Origin: Paracoccus sp. (in: a-proteobacteria)
Lineage (GTDB): Bacteria > Pseudomonadota > Alphaproteobacteria > Rhodobacterales > Rhodobacteraceae
Direction: 5' to 3'
Length of the DNA: 64,000 nucleotides
Assembly (NCBI RefSeq): GCF_030604785.1
Contig: NZ_JAUVVF010000008.1
Span: 19,235-83,234 of the forward strand
Shown here: positions 1 through 7,832 of the stretch, one piece after another
Numbering within the stretch: the stretch's first letter is position 1
Layout of the letters: each line of letters begins with the position of its first letter
Translations under genes and position numbers: made by a program
The notes under the pieces: model-generated
Databases searched by the model: none
What the model was told of the DNA's origin: nothing
What the model saw: only the letters and a program-made list of their open reading frames with translations

Positions 1-136
1 GGGCAACCGCCCGACCCAGACGCAGTTTCCGGGAAAGCCCGATCTTTATCACGCGCTTCAGGCCGATCTGTTCCCGCTGGTGCCGGACCTGTCGCGCGTC
101 GCGGCCGGGCTGGCGCGGGGTCGTGTGCTGGCGTGA
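1..136 (+). CDS. C-terminal 44 codons of an unidentified protein (partial)
   Basis: An open frame enters from the left edge (first full codon at base 2) and ends with TGA at 134-136. The visible end is hydrophilic then mildly hydrophobic and finishes in ARGRVLA. I do not recognise the family from this tail. The frame and GC-rich third positions look coding, and no other gene occupies the stretch. Confidence 0.5.
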   Translation, partial: GNRPTQTQFPGKPDLYHALQADLFPLVPDLSRVAAGLARGRVLA

Positions 137-233
137 GATGACGTGATGTCGTGCGGCTTGACCGGCGGCGCCGATCCTGTCAAGCCTGCGCATCGCCCTG
201 TCGTCACTCATCCTGAACCGGACGGTGTATTCC

Positions 234-1373
234 ATGTCCAATGACGCGCCTGTCCCGCCTCTTGCCGTCACGCCGCCGGACCCTGCAACGCGGGCGGCGC
301 GGATGATGGCGGGGGTCGAAAGCGGCCTTGCCCTGTCGATCCTCGACAACAGTCCGGACTGCATCAAGCTGATCGAACTGGACGGCACGCTCGGCTACAT
401 GAACCCCAACGGCCTGTGTGCGATGGAGATCGACGATTTCGCGCAGGTGGCCGACCGCCCCTGGCCGGATCTCTGGCCGCCCGAACATCGCCAGACGCTG
501 ACCGCCGCGATCCGCGACGCATCCCAGGGCCGGATCAGCCGGTTCGAGGCCTTCTGCCCGACCGCGCGCGGCACGCCGCGCTGGTGGCAGGTGACGGTCT
601 CGCCCGTCCGCAACGCGCGCGGCGTGGTCGAGCGTATCCTGTCGATCTCGCGCGATGTGACCGAGAATGTCGAGGCGCGCCGCCAGCTTGAGGAACAGGC
701 CCGGCATCTGGCCGACGAGGTCGCCCAGAAGGACGCGGCGCTGGCCCAGCAGAAGATCCTGCTGGGCGAGATCGACCACCGTGTGAAGAACAGCTTTGCC
801 GCCGTCATCGCGCTGCTGCGGATGCAGGCGCGCGGCCATCGGGGCGACTTGGCCGGCACGGCGTTGGACGATGCGGCGAACCGCATCTCGACCCTGGCGC
901 GCGTGCACGAACAGCTGCATCTGGACCCCGGATCGCGGCTGATCCAGCTTTGCGACTATCTGGGGCAGCTTGCGCGCGACATCTGCGGCGCGCTTGGCGC
1001 GGGTGTGGCGCTTGCGCCCATGCCGCAGGTCCGGGTCGCGCCCGCGGATGCGGCGGCGATCGGGCAGATCCTGGCGGAATTGCTTGGCAATGCCGTTCGC
1101 CATGGCAGCGCAAGCGGGCGGCCGCCGCAGATCCGTGTCGCGCTGACCGAAACCGACGATCACGGTCTGCTGCTGGTGGTCGAGGATGACGGGCCGGGCC
1201 TGCCCATGGGGTTCGACCCCGAGACGGGGACCGGGCTCGGGATGCAGATCTGCTCGATCTATGCCCGCCAGCTTGGCGGCGGTATCAGCGCGGGCGCCTC
1301 GGCCGAGGGCGGCGCGCGGTTCGAGCTGCGGCTGCGTCTGGCCGAGGTCTCGGGCGAGGCCGCGCCGGAGTGA
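234..1373 (+). CDS. PAS-domain sensor histidine kinase, HisKA_2/HWE-like type
   Basis: Soluble two-component sensor of about 379 residues with no membrane segment, so it probably senses a cytoplasmic or cofactor-bound signal. An N-terminal PAS domain (roughly residues 30-145) ends in the typical SRDVTE motif. A coiled linker leads to a HisKA_2-type dimerisation helix with HRVKN, placing the phospho-accepting His at residue 182. The ATPase domain follows with an N-box (ELLGNAVRHG) and G-box (DDGPGLP, GTGLGM). No response regulator lies beside it, as is common for this alphaproteobacterial kinase class. GTG at 225 is an alternative start; ATG 234 was preferred, and neither has a strong ribosome-binding site. 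Confidence 0.85.
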   Translation: MSNDAPVPPLAVTPPDPATRAARMMAGVESGLALSILDNSPDCIKLIELDGTLGYMNPNGLCAMEIDDFAQVADRPWPDLWPPEHRQTLTAAIRDASQGRISRFEAFCPTARGTPRWWQVTVSPVRNARGVVERILSISRDVTENVEARRQLEEQARHLADEVAQKDAALAQQKILLGEIDHRVKNSFAAVIALLRMQARGHRGDLAGTALDDAANRISTLARVHEQLHLDPGSRLIQLCDYLGQLARDICGALGAGVALAPMPQVRVAPADAAAIGQILAELLGNAVRHGSASGRPPQIRVALTETDDHGLLLVVEDDGPGLPMGFDPETGTGLGMQICSIYARQLGGGISAGASAEGGARFELRLRLAEVSGEAAPE

Positions 1374-1457
1374 TCACGCCCGGCCCTTCCGGGCCACGGG
1401 AACGAACCGCGCGGTCGCGGCATTCATGGCCTTTGGGCAAGTGACGGGAGCGGTTTC

Positions 1458-2237
1458 ATGCGGATGACGATCGAGGTCGATCTGGACTACCATCTGGCCG
1501 CGCCCGGCGCCGCGATCCTGTCCGTCGAGGCGGCCGAGATCGAGGGCCAGCAGGTGCTGGCCTCGGATCTGCGGCTTGATCCGGGCCTTGCGCCGCGCCG
1601 GCTGTCCGGCGACGAGGGGATCGGCCGCAAGATCGCGATGCATGTGCCCGAACGGCTGACCTGCCGCTATCGTGCCGATCTCAGAATCGTGCGGCCGGTG
1701 CCCGACCTGCCGCGTCTTGCGGGCGTGCCGGTCGAGGACCTGCCGGCCGAGGCGCTGCGGGCGCTGATGCCCTCGCGCTATTGCGACCCGATCCGGTTTC
1801 TCGCCTATGTGGGCGCGCGGTTCGACGAGCTGTCGGGTGGGCCTCTGGTCGCGTCGCTGGCCGAATGGGTGCAGGGCGCGCTGGCCTATGTGCCGGGCGC
1901 CAGCAGCGCCGACACGACCGCCACCGACACTTTCGTGCAGCGCCAGGGCGTCTGCCGCGATTACGCGCATCTGCTGATCGCGCTGTGCCGGGCGGGGCAG
2001 GTGCCCGCGCGCATCGCCAGCGTCTATTCCCATTCGGTCGAACCGCAGGACTTCCACGCCGTGGTCCAGGTCTATCTGGACGGTGCGTGGCATCTGGTCG
2101 ATCCGACCGGGATGGCCAGCGCCGACCAGATGGCGCTGGTGGCGGTGGGGCGCGATGCGGTGGATGTGGCCTTCCTGACGACGATCACGCCCGCCACGAT
2201 GAACGGGCAGAGCGTGCAGGTCAGCCAGATCCTCTAG
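1458..2237 (+). CDS. Transglutaminase-like cysteine peptidase-fold protein
   Basis: A 259-residue protein with a bacterial transglutaminase N-terminal beta domain (first ~140 residues) followed by a transglutaminase core. The catalytic triad is visible: Cys in QGVCRDYAH, His in DFHAVVQV and Asp in HLVDPTG. There is no signal peptide, so it is cytosolic. The ribosome-binding site GGGAG lies 7 bases before ATG 1458. These proteins often accompany ATP-grasp/alpha-E modules, but none is visible here. Its TAG stop shares the tetranucleotide CTAG with the stop of cobD on the opposite strand. Substrate unknown. Confidence 0.85.
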   Translation: MRMTIEVDLDYHLAAPGAAILSVEAAEIEGQQVLASDLRLDPGLAPRRLSGDEGIGRKIAMHVPERLTCRYRADLRIVRPVPDLPRLAGVPVEDLPAEALRALMPSRYCDPIRFLAYVGARFDELSGGPLVASLAEWVQGALAYVPGASSADTTATDTFVQRQGVCRDYAHLLIALCRAGQVPARIASVYSHSVEPQDFHAVVQVYLDGAWHLVDPTGMASADQMALVAVGRDAVDVAFLTTITPATMNGQSVQVSQIL

Positions 2238-3145
2238 AACGCCCAGGCCGCGATCAGCGCCAGCGCGAGGATCGCCACGGCCTGGCGGTAGAGCCGCAGC
2301 GCGGTGGTAAGGTCCCCGGCGCCGGGATCGGCTGCGCCCGCGTTCAGCCACGGCTCGTCGGCCACCCGGTCGGCATAGACGCGCGGCCCCGACAGGCGGA
2401 TGCCAAGCGCGCCCGCCATCGCCGCCTCGGGCCAGCCGGCATTGGGCGAGCGATGGGCCGATGCGTCACGCAGCGCGGTCGAGAAAGCCGCCCCCGCCCG
2501 CCGCCCGGCGGCCAGCGCCAGCAGCCCCGCCGTCAGCCGCGCGGGGATCAGGTTCGCCACATCGTCCAGCCTTGCGGCAAAGGCGCCGAAGGCCTCGTGT
2601 CTTGGGGTGCGGTGGCCGATCATGCTGTCCAGCGTGTTGATCGCCTTGTAGGCGGCGATGCCCGGCAAGCCGCCGATCGCGGCCCAGAAGAGGGGCGCGA
2701 TCACGCCGTCGCTGGCGTTTTCGGCAAGGCTCTCGATGCTGGCGCGGGCAAGGGCCGGGCTGTCGGCGCGCGTGACGTCGCGGCCCACGATCATGGCGGT
2801 CGCCGCCCGCGCCTCGGCCAGGTCGCCCCGGCGCAGCGGGCGCAGCACCGCCCGCAGGTGATCGTCCAGCGACCGCGCCGCGACCAGCGGCCAGGCAAGG
2901 ATCGCCGCCGCCCAGGGCCCCAGCCAGATCTGCAGCAGCGCGGCGGGCCATGCCGCCGCGCCGATCACGACCAGCGCCGCAAGCGCGCCCTTGGCGCCCC
3001 GCGCGCGGCCTCGGTTCAGCGATCGATCCAACACCGCGATCAGGCGCCCCAGCCATGTCACCGGATGCCCGATCCGGCGATAGAGCGCCTGCGGCCAGCC
3101 GATCAGCACATCGATCAGCAGCGCGATGGCCGCGATCATGGCCAT
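2234..3145 (-). CDS. cobD: Adenosylcobinamide-phosphate synthase CobD/CbiB
   Basis: Integral membrane enzyme that attaches the aminopropanol(-phosphate) arm to cobyric acid in cobalamin synthesis. The 303-residue product has the family opening (DVLIGWPQ...HPVTWLGRLI), the conserved ASIESLAENASDG region and YKAINTLDSMIGH, with several hydrophobic segments. The start chosen is ATG at 3145, whose A is also the last base of the upstream gene's TGA (TGATG), so the pair is translationally coupled. A longer in-frame reading upstream of 3145 only overlaps the phosphatase gene and is not real. The stop overlaps that of the convergent transglutaminase gene. Confidence 0.93.
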   Translation of the reverse strand: MAMIAAIALLIDVLIGWPQALYRRIGHPVTWLGRLIAVLDRSLNRGRARGAKGALAALVVIGAAAWPAALLQIWLGPWAAAILAWPLVAARSLDDHLRAVLRPLRRGDLAEARAATAMIVGRDVTRADSPALARASIESLAENASDGVIAPLFWAAIGGLPGIAAYKAINTLDSMIGHRTPRHEAFGAFAARLDDVANLIPARLTAGLLALAAGRRAGAAFSTALRDASAHRSPNAGWPEAAMAGALGIRLSGPRVYADRVADEPWLNAGAADPGAGDLTTALRLYRQAVAILALALIAAWAF

Positions 3146-3702
3146 CACGCATCCCCCGGCAGGGTCAGGTTCACGGCCTCGACCGCCCATTCCGCGCCCT
3201 CGGGGTCGATCCGGTGCAGGATGGTCAAGGACAGCGGCGCCACCGCGAAGGACAGCGCCCGCGCACCCACCACCATCGCCAGGGCCGCGCGGACGGTCCC
3301 GGCATGGGCCACGATCAGCGTGCCGGGCGGCGCCTCGACCAGCGCGGGGCGGGCGCGGGCGGCCATGTCGTGAAAGCTCTCGCCGCCTTGGGGCCGGTGG
3401 CGGGCCAGCGCCTCGGGGGATAGCGGTCCCAGATCGGGCAGGTCGGCGAGGGGCCGCCCCTCCCATTCGCCCTGATCCTGCTCCAGCAGCGCGGGCAGGA
3501 TGCGGTCGGGCGAAAGGCCAAGCGCATGGGCCGTTTGCAGGCAGCGCCGCGCCGGGCTGGACCAGACCTGCGCCGGACGCCCGATCTGCGCCGCCATCCG
3601 GGCCAGCGCCGCGCGGTCCGAGCAATCGGCTTCGACCTCGCGCCGTCCGGTCACGAGGCCGCCGGTCAAAGCCGCGGCGTGGCGCAGGATCATCAGGCTC
3701 AT
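3145..3702 (-). CDS. Histidine phosphatase family protein, probable alpha-ribazole phosphatase
   Basis: A 185-residue phosphoglycerate-mutase-fold phosphatase. The N-terminal catalytic motif is LRHA rather than the usual RHG, and the second histidine is in IVAHAGTVRA. By its coupling to cobD it most likely acts as CobC, removing phosphate from alpha-ribazole(-5'-P) in the nucleotide-loop branch of B12 synthesis. A strong GGAGGA lies five bases before ATG 3702. CobC assignment rests on context; a general broad-specificity phosphatase is possible. Confidence 0.8.
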   Translation of the reverse strand: MSLMILRHAAALTGGLVTGRREVEADCSDRAALARMAAQIGRPAQVWSSPARRCLQTAHALGLSPDRILPALLEQDQGEWEGRPLADLPDLGPLSPEALARHRPQGGESFHDMAARARPALVEAPPGTLIVAHAGTVRAALAMVVGARALSFAVAPLSLTILHRIDPEGAEWAVEAVNLTLPGDA

Positions 3703-3799
3703 TGCGTCCTCCGCTGGATCGCGCGCACCATGCGGCGGCCGCGCGCCAAGGGCAAGACGGACCGATTGACGCCGCCCCCCGGCCGGATGCAGGCTGGTC

Positions 3800-3829
3800 T
3801 TGACGCGGAGGGGATGGCCGCGCTATCCA
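3800..3829 (+). promoter_or_regulatory. Candidate sigma70 promoter for the ivd operon
   Basis: TTGACG at 3800-3805 and TATCCA at 3824-3829 are separated by 18 bases. The -10 match is weak (three of six), but the element ends exactly where the palindromic operator begins. Confidence 0.45.
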
Positions 3830-3854
3830 TTAAATGAACGAACGTTCATTTAAT
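3829..3854. promoter_or_regulatory. Palindromic operator upstream of ivd (TetR-type)
   Basis: Two 11-base arms, ATTAAATGAAC at 3829-3839 and its exact complement at 3844-3854, flank a four-base GAAC-type centre. The AT-rich element stands out from its surroundings. It begins at the -10 region and ends 9 bases before the ivd Shine-Dalgarno, so a bound repressor would cover the transcription start. Palindromes of this shape are typical of TetR-family repressors of acyl-CoA catabolism. No such regulator gene is in the window. Confidence 0.7.
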
Positions 3855-3879
3855 ATCGGCAGCAGGAGGGGGCTTGCGG

Positions 3880-5040
3880 ATGTTCACGCGGGGCATGGAA
3901 TTCGACCTGGGCGAGGATGTGAACGCGCTGCGCGAGATGGTGCATCGCTGGTCGCAGGACCGCGTGAAGCCGCTGGCCACGGCGACCGACCGCGACAACG
4001 CCTTTCCCAACGAACTCTGGCCCGAAATGGGCGAGCTGGGCCTTCTGGGCATCACCGTGCCCGAGGAATTCGGCGGCGCCGGGATGGGCTATCTGGCCCA
4101 TGTCATCGCGACCGAGGAAATCGCGCGCGCCAGCGCCTCGATCAGCCTGTCCTATGGCGCGCATTCGAACCTGTGCGTGAACCAGATCAAGCTGAACGGC
4201 ACCGACGCGCAGCGCGCGAAATACCTGCCCAAGCTGTGCAGCGGCCAGAATGTCGGTGCGCTGGCCATGTCCGAGGAGGGCGCGGGCAGCGATGTCGTCG
4301 GCATGAAGCTGCGCGGCGAGAAGCGCGGCGACGCCTATGTGCTGAACGGCAGCAAATATTGGATCACGAACGCCCCCGATGCCGATGTGCTGGTCGTCTA
4401 TGCCAAGACCGACCCCGAGGCGGGCAGCAAGGGCATCACCGCCTTTATCGTCGAACGCGGGATGCCCGGTTTCTCGACCGGGCCGCATTTCGACAAGCTG
4501 GGGATGCGCGGCTCGAATACGGGCGAGCTGATCTTCGAGAACTGCACCATTCCCGCCGAGAACGTGCTGGGCGCCGAGGGCAAGGGCGTGCGCGTGCTGA
4601 TGTCGGGTCTGGATTACGAGCGCGTCGTTCTGGCCGGGATCGGCACGGGCATCATGGCCGCCTGCCTTGACGAGGTGCTGCCCTATCTGCGCGACCGCAA
4701 GCAGTTCGGCCAGCCGATCGGGTCCTTCCAGCTGATGCAGGGCAAGATCGCCGACATGTATGTCGCGCTGAACACCGCCCGCGCCTATGTCTACGAGGTC
4801 GCGCGCGCCTGTGATGCGGGCAAGGTCACGCGGCAGGATGCGGCGGGCGCGGTCCTTTACGCCAGCGAACAGGCGATGGTGCAGGCGCATCAGGCAGTGC
4901 AGGCGCTTGGCGGGGCGGGGTTCCTCAATGACAGCGTGGTCAGCCGGCTGTTCCGCGACGCCAAGCTCATGGAGATCGGCGCCGGCACCAGCGAGATCCG
5001 CCGCATGCTGATCGGACGCGAGCTGATGGGGCTGGTCTGA
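3880..5040 (+). CDS. ivd: Isovaleryl-CoA dehydrogenase
   Basis: FAD-dependent acyl-CoA dehydrogenase that oxidises isovaleryl-CoA to 3-methylcrotonyl-CoA in leucine breakdown. The 386 residues match the family length. Signatures include the FAD/substrate motif [10 protein letters not shown] (about 129-138), KYWITNA, and [11 protein letters not shown], where Glu247 is the position-specific catalytic base that separates isovaleryl-CoA dehydrogenases from most acyl-CoA dehydrogenases. The C-terminal ALGGAGF and GTSEIRR motifs are present. ATG 3880 is preferred because AGGAGG at 3864-3869 is 10 bases away; TTG 3874 would be only four away. The stop overlaps the next ATG. Confidence 0.95.
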   Translation: MFTRGMEFDLGEDVNALREMVHRWSQDRVKPLATATDRDNAFPNELWPEMGELGLLGITVPEEFGGAGMGYLAHVIATEEIARASASISLSYGAHSNLCVNQIKLNGTDAQRAKYLPKLCSGQNVGALAMSEEGAGSDVVGMKLRGEKRGDAYVLNGSKYWITNAPDADVLVVYAKTDPEAGSKGITAFIVERGMPGFSTGPHFDKLGMRGSNTGELIFENCTIPAENVLGAEGKGVRVLMSGLDYERVVLAGIGTGIMAACLDEVLPYLRDRKQFGQPIGSFQLMQGKIADMYVALNTARAYVYEVARACDAGKVTRQDAAGAVLYASEQAMVQAHQAVQALGGAGFLNDSVVSRLFRDAKLMEIGAGTSEIRRMLIGRELMGLV

Positions 5041-5537
5041 TGCGTGCGCTGGCCCTGGTGCTGGTCCTTGCGGCGCCGGCGGCGGCGCAGGACGCGCCCG
5101 CCTTCGACGCGGCGTCGGTCGATGCCTGCCTCGCGCGGAATGCGGGCGATGACGACCGCCCGGAAAGCTGCATCGGTCTTGCGGCCAATGCCTGCATGGA
5201 GCAGCCGGGCGGCTATTCCACCGTCGGCATGGGCTACTGCCTCTCGCAGGAGGTTGAGCATTGGGACGGGCTACTGAACGCGGCCTATCGCGACGTGATG
5301 GCGGCGGCAAAGGAGGCGGATGCAGAAATGGCCGAACTGGGCTCGGCCGCCGAGAAGCAGGAGCCTGCGCTTCGCGAGATGCAGCGCCGCTGGATCGCCT
5401 ATCGCGACGCCGCCTGCGCCTATGAACGGACGCGTTGGGGCGGGGGCACCGGCGGGTCGACGGGCGCGGCGCAATGCCTGCTGGAACTGACCGCGCGACA
5501 GGCCCTGTGGCTGCGCGGCTATCAGCGGCAGATGTGA
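5040..5537 (+). CDS. Secreted LprI-like (DUF1311-type) protein in the ivd operon
   Basis: A 165-residue protein with an N-terminal Sec signal peptide (ALVLVLAAPAAAQ, cleavage near residue 17). The mature part has several cysteines and the C-terminal pattern MQRRWIAYRDAACAYE typical of the lysozyme-inhibitor LprI N-terminal/DUF1311 family. It should be periplasmic. It overlaps ivd and the acyl-CoA ligase by one base at each end (TGATG), so it is translated as part of the catabolic operon. A role in leucine catabolism is not obvious. Lysozyme inhibition is a family label and not shown here. Confidence 0.8.
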   Translation: MRALALVLVLAAPAAAQDAPAFDAASVDACLARNAGDDDRPESCIGLAANACMEQPGGYSTVGMGYCLSQEVEHWDGLLNAAYRDVMAAAKEADAEMAELGSAAEKQEPALREMQRRWIAYRDAACAYERTRWGGGTGGSTGAAQCLLELTARQALWLRGYQRQM

Positions 5538-7063
5538 TGCTGACCGGCACCGATCACGACGCGCTCTGCCGCGACTTTTGCTGGAGCTTTCCGGCGCGGC
5601 TGAACATGGCCGGTCAATGCCTCGGCCATGATCCCGACCGCGTGGCGATCATCGAACATGACGGCCAGCCCCGGCCCGTCACCTTTGGCGAACTGGCCGC
5701 CATGACCGACCGGCTGGCCCATGCGCTGGACGTCGCGCCGGGCGAGCGCGTCGCGATCCTGCGGACACAATCGGCCTGGACGGCGGCGGCGCATCTGGCG
5801 GTCTGGAAATCGGCGGCGATCTCGATCCCGCTCTTCAAGCTGTTCGGGCCCGAGGCTCTGGCCCTGCGCCTGAACGATGCGGGCGCGCGGATCGTCGTGA
5901 CCGACCCCGAGGGGCGCGCCATGCTGGCCCCGTTTCCCGACCTGCGCGTGATCGTCCCCGAAGAGGGGCTGCCCGAGGCCGGTCCCTTCGCCACGCGCGA
6001 GACGGGCCCCGACGATCCCGCCGTGCTGATCTACACCTCCGGCACGACCGGCGCACCCAAGGGGGCGCTGCATGGCCACCGGATGCTGACCGGCCATCTG
6101 CCGGGCGTCGAGATGAGCCATGACCTGCTGGGCCAGCCCGGCGACGTGATCTGGACGCCTGCCGACTGGGCCTGGATCGGGGGGCTTTTCGACGTCGCGA
6201 TGCCCGGCCTTGCGCTTGGCGTGCCGGTCGTCGCCTCGCGCATGGCGCGCTTCCAGCCCGAAGCCGTGGCCGCCCTGATCGCCAATTGCGCCATCCGCAA
6301 CATCTTCTTCCCGCCGACCGCGCTGAAGATGCTCAAGGCCGCCGATATCAGCCTGTCGGGCCTGCGCAGCGTCGCCTCGGGCGGCGAGCCTCTGGGCGCC
6401 GAGATGCTGGAATGGGGGCGCCGCGCGCTTGGCCTCACGATCAACGAATTCTACGGCCAGACCGAATGCAACATGGTCGCCTCGTCCTCGGGGGCGATGT
6501 TTCCTTCCCGCCCCGGCGCCTTCGGCAAGCCCGTGCCGGGTTTCGAGATCCGCATCATCGACGAGGACGGCAACCCGACCGACGGCGAAGGCGATATCGC
6601 CATCCGGCGCGGCGCGGGCAGCATGATGCTGGGCTATTGGCAGAACCCGCAGGCGACCGAGGCCAAGTTCCGCGGCGAATGGATGGTCACGGGCGACCGC
6701 GGCGTCATCGAGGACGGCTATATCCGCTTTGTCGGACGCGACGACGACGTGATCACCTCGGCCGGCTACCGCATCGGCCCGTCCGAGATCGAGGACGTGC
6801 TGCTGACCCATCCCGCCGTCGCGCAGGCGGGCGTGATCGGCAAGCCCTGTCCGCTGCGCACGCAGATCGTCAAGGCCTATGTCGTGCTACGGCCCGGCCA
6901 TGCGCCCTCGGATGCGCTGGCCGCCGCGTTGCAGGATCACGCGCGGCGCCTGTCGGCTGCGCATTCCTATCCGCGCGAGATCGCCTTTCTGGACGCGCTG
7001 CCGCTGACGGTGACCGGCAAGGTCATGCGCCGCGAATTGCGCGCCATGGCCGAGGCCGAATGA
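5537..7063 (+). CDS. AMP-binding acyl-CoA synthetase (liu operon)
   Basis: A 508-residue adenylate-forming ligase that activates a carboxylate to its CoA thioester via an acyl-AMP. The phosphate-binding motif YTSGTTGAPKGA, the core NEFYGQTE, the hinge region GDRGVIEDGYIRFVGRDDD and the C-terminal lysine motif TVTGKVMRREL are all present. It resembles medium/short-chain acyl-CoA and acetoacetyl-CoA synthetase-like enzymes. The operon position suggests isovalerate, another branched short-chain acid, or acetoacetate as substrate; this is inference. The ATG overlaps the preceding stop by one base. The gene ends 20 bases from a convergent OmpW-like gene. Confidence 0.88.
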   Translation: MLTGTDHDALCRDFCWSFPARLNMAGQCLGHDPDRVAIIEHDGQPRPVTFGELAAMTDRLAHALDVAPGERVAILRTQSAWTAAAHLAVWKSAAISIPLFKLFGPEALALRLNDAGARIVVTDPEGRAMLAPFPDLRVIVPEEGLPEAGPFATRETGPDDPAVLIYTSGTTGAPKGALHGHRMLTGHLPGVEMSHDLLGQPGDVIWTPADWAWIGGLFDVAMPGLALGVPVVASRMARFQPEAVAALIANCAIRNIFFPPTALKMLKAADISLSGLRSVASGGEPLGAEMLEWGRRALGLTINEFYGQTECNMVASSSGAMFPSRPGAFGKPVPGFEIRIIDEDGNPTDGEGDIAIRRGAGSMMLGYWQNPQATEAKFRGEWMVTGDRGVIEDGYIRFVGRDDDVITSAGYRIGPSEIEDVLLTHPAVAQAGVIGKPCPLRTQIVKAYVVLRPGHAPSDALAAALQDHARRLSAAHSYPREIAFLDALPLTVTGKVMRRELRAMAEAE

Positions 7064-7083
7064 TGCGCGCGCGGCTCATGGTG

Positions 7084-7695
7084 TCAGAAGCGCAGGACGT
7101 AGGACAGGCCCATCGCCACCGGGTCGATCCGCGCCTCGCCCAGTCCGGCGCCGTTCAGGCGCAGATCGGGTTGCAGGTCCAGCCAGCGGATCTCGGTCCG
7201 GATTGCGCCGCGCGGGCCGACCGCGACATCCAGCCCGGCCTGAAGTGCCAGCCCCCATTCGTCGGACAGATCCAGCGCCGCGCCCTGCAACAGGCCCGTC
7301 CCCTGCGCGCGAGAGAATTGCACATGCGCCAGCCCGATCCCCGCAAAGGGCGTCAGTCGGTCGCTCACGGGGTGGTGATATTGCAGCGACAGGATCGCGG
7401 GGCTTTGCCGGAAGCTGCCGATCGTGCCGCGACCCTGCAGCTCGATCTGGTGGCGAAAGGGCGCGGACAGCATCAGCTCCGCCCCCAGCCGGTCGGTCAG
7501 CGCATGGCCGATCGTCACGAAGGGCCGCGTGTCGGCGTCGATGTCCAGCGTCGCACCGATCACGGTGCCGTTCTCGGCGGGCGGCTCGACCCGGGCCAGC
7601 CCCAGCCCGACAAACCAGTCACCGGCCTGACGCGCATCGGCCTGTCCGCCCAGTATCAGCGCGGCCAGTGCCGCCATCATCACCATCTTCATCAT
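7084..7695 (-). CDS. OmpW-like outer membrane beta-barrel protein
   Basis: A 203-residue protein with a signal peptide (MAALAALILGGQADA) and alternating beta-strand pattern ending in Phe (MGLSYVLRF), typical of an eight-stranded OmpW-family barrel. The repeated strand features (PFVTIGHALTDRLGAELML, LTPFAGIGLAHVQF) fit. The start is ATG 7695 with GAGGG upstream; a longer reading has no support. It lies on the opposite strand in the middle of the leucine catabolism locus, so it must be transcribed from its own promoter between 7696 and 7832. It could allow entry of small hydrophobic compounds; that is inference. Confidence 0.8.
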   Translation of the reverse strand: MMKMVMMAALAALILGGQADARQAGDWFVGLGLARVEPPAENGTVIGATLDIDADTRPFVTIGHALTDRLGAELMLSAPFRHQIELQGRGTIGSFRQSPAILSLQYHHPVSDRLTPFAGIGLAHVQFSRAQGTGLLQGAALDLSDEWGLALQAGLDVAVGPRGAIRTEIRWLDLQPDLRLNGAGLGEARIDPVAMGLSYVLRF

Positions 7696-7832
7696 GACCA
7701 CCCTCGTCGCGGCAACCCATCGTCCGCGATCTGTCGGCATCGTCCGCAGGACCGCGCCGAAATCAAGTCCGGAACCCGTGCTGCCAACCCGTTGCGCGCG
7801 ATCCCGTCCCATCTGTTGCAAAAGGCCCGCCC

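Noticed and set aside
3145..3625. Long N-terminal extension of CobD
   Set aside because: It overlaps the phosphatase gene in another frame; the coupled ATG at 3145 gives the normal CobD length.
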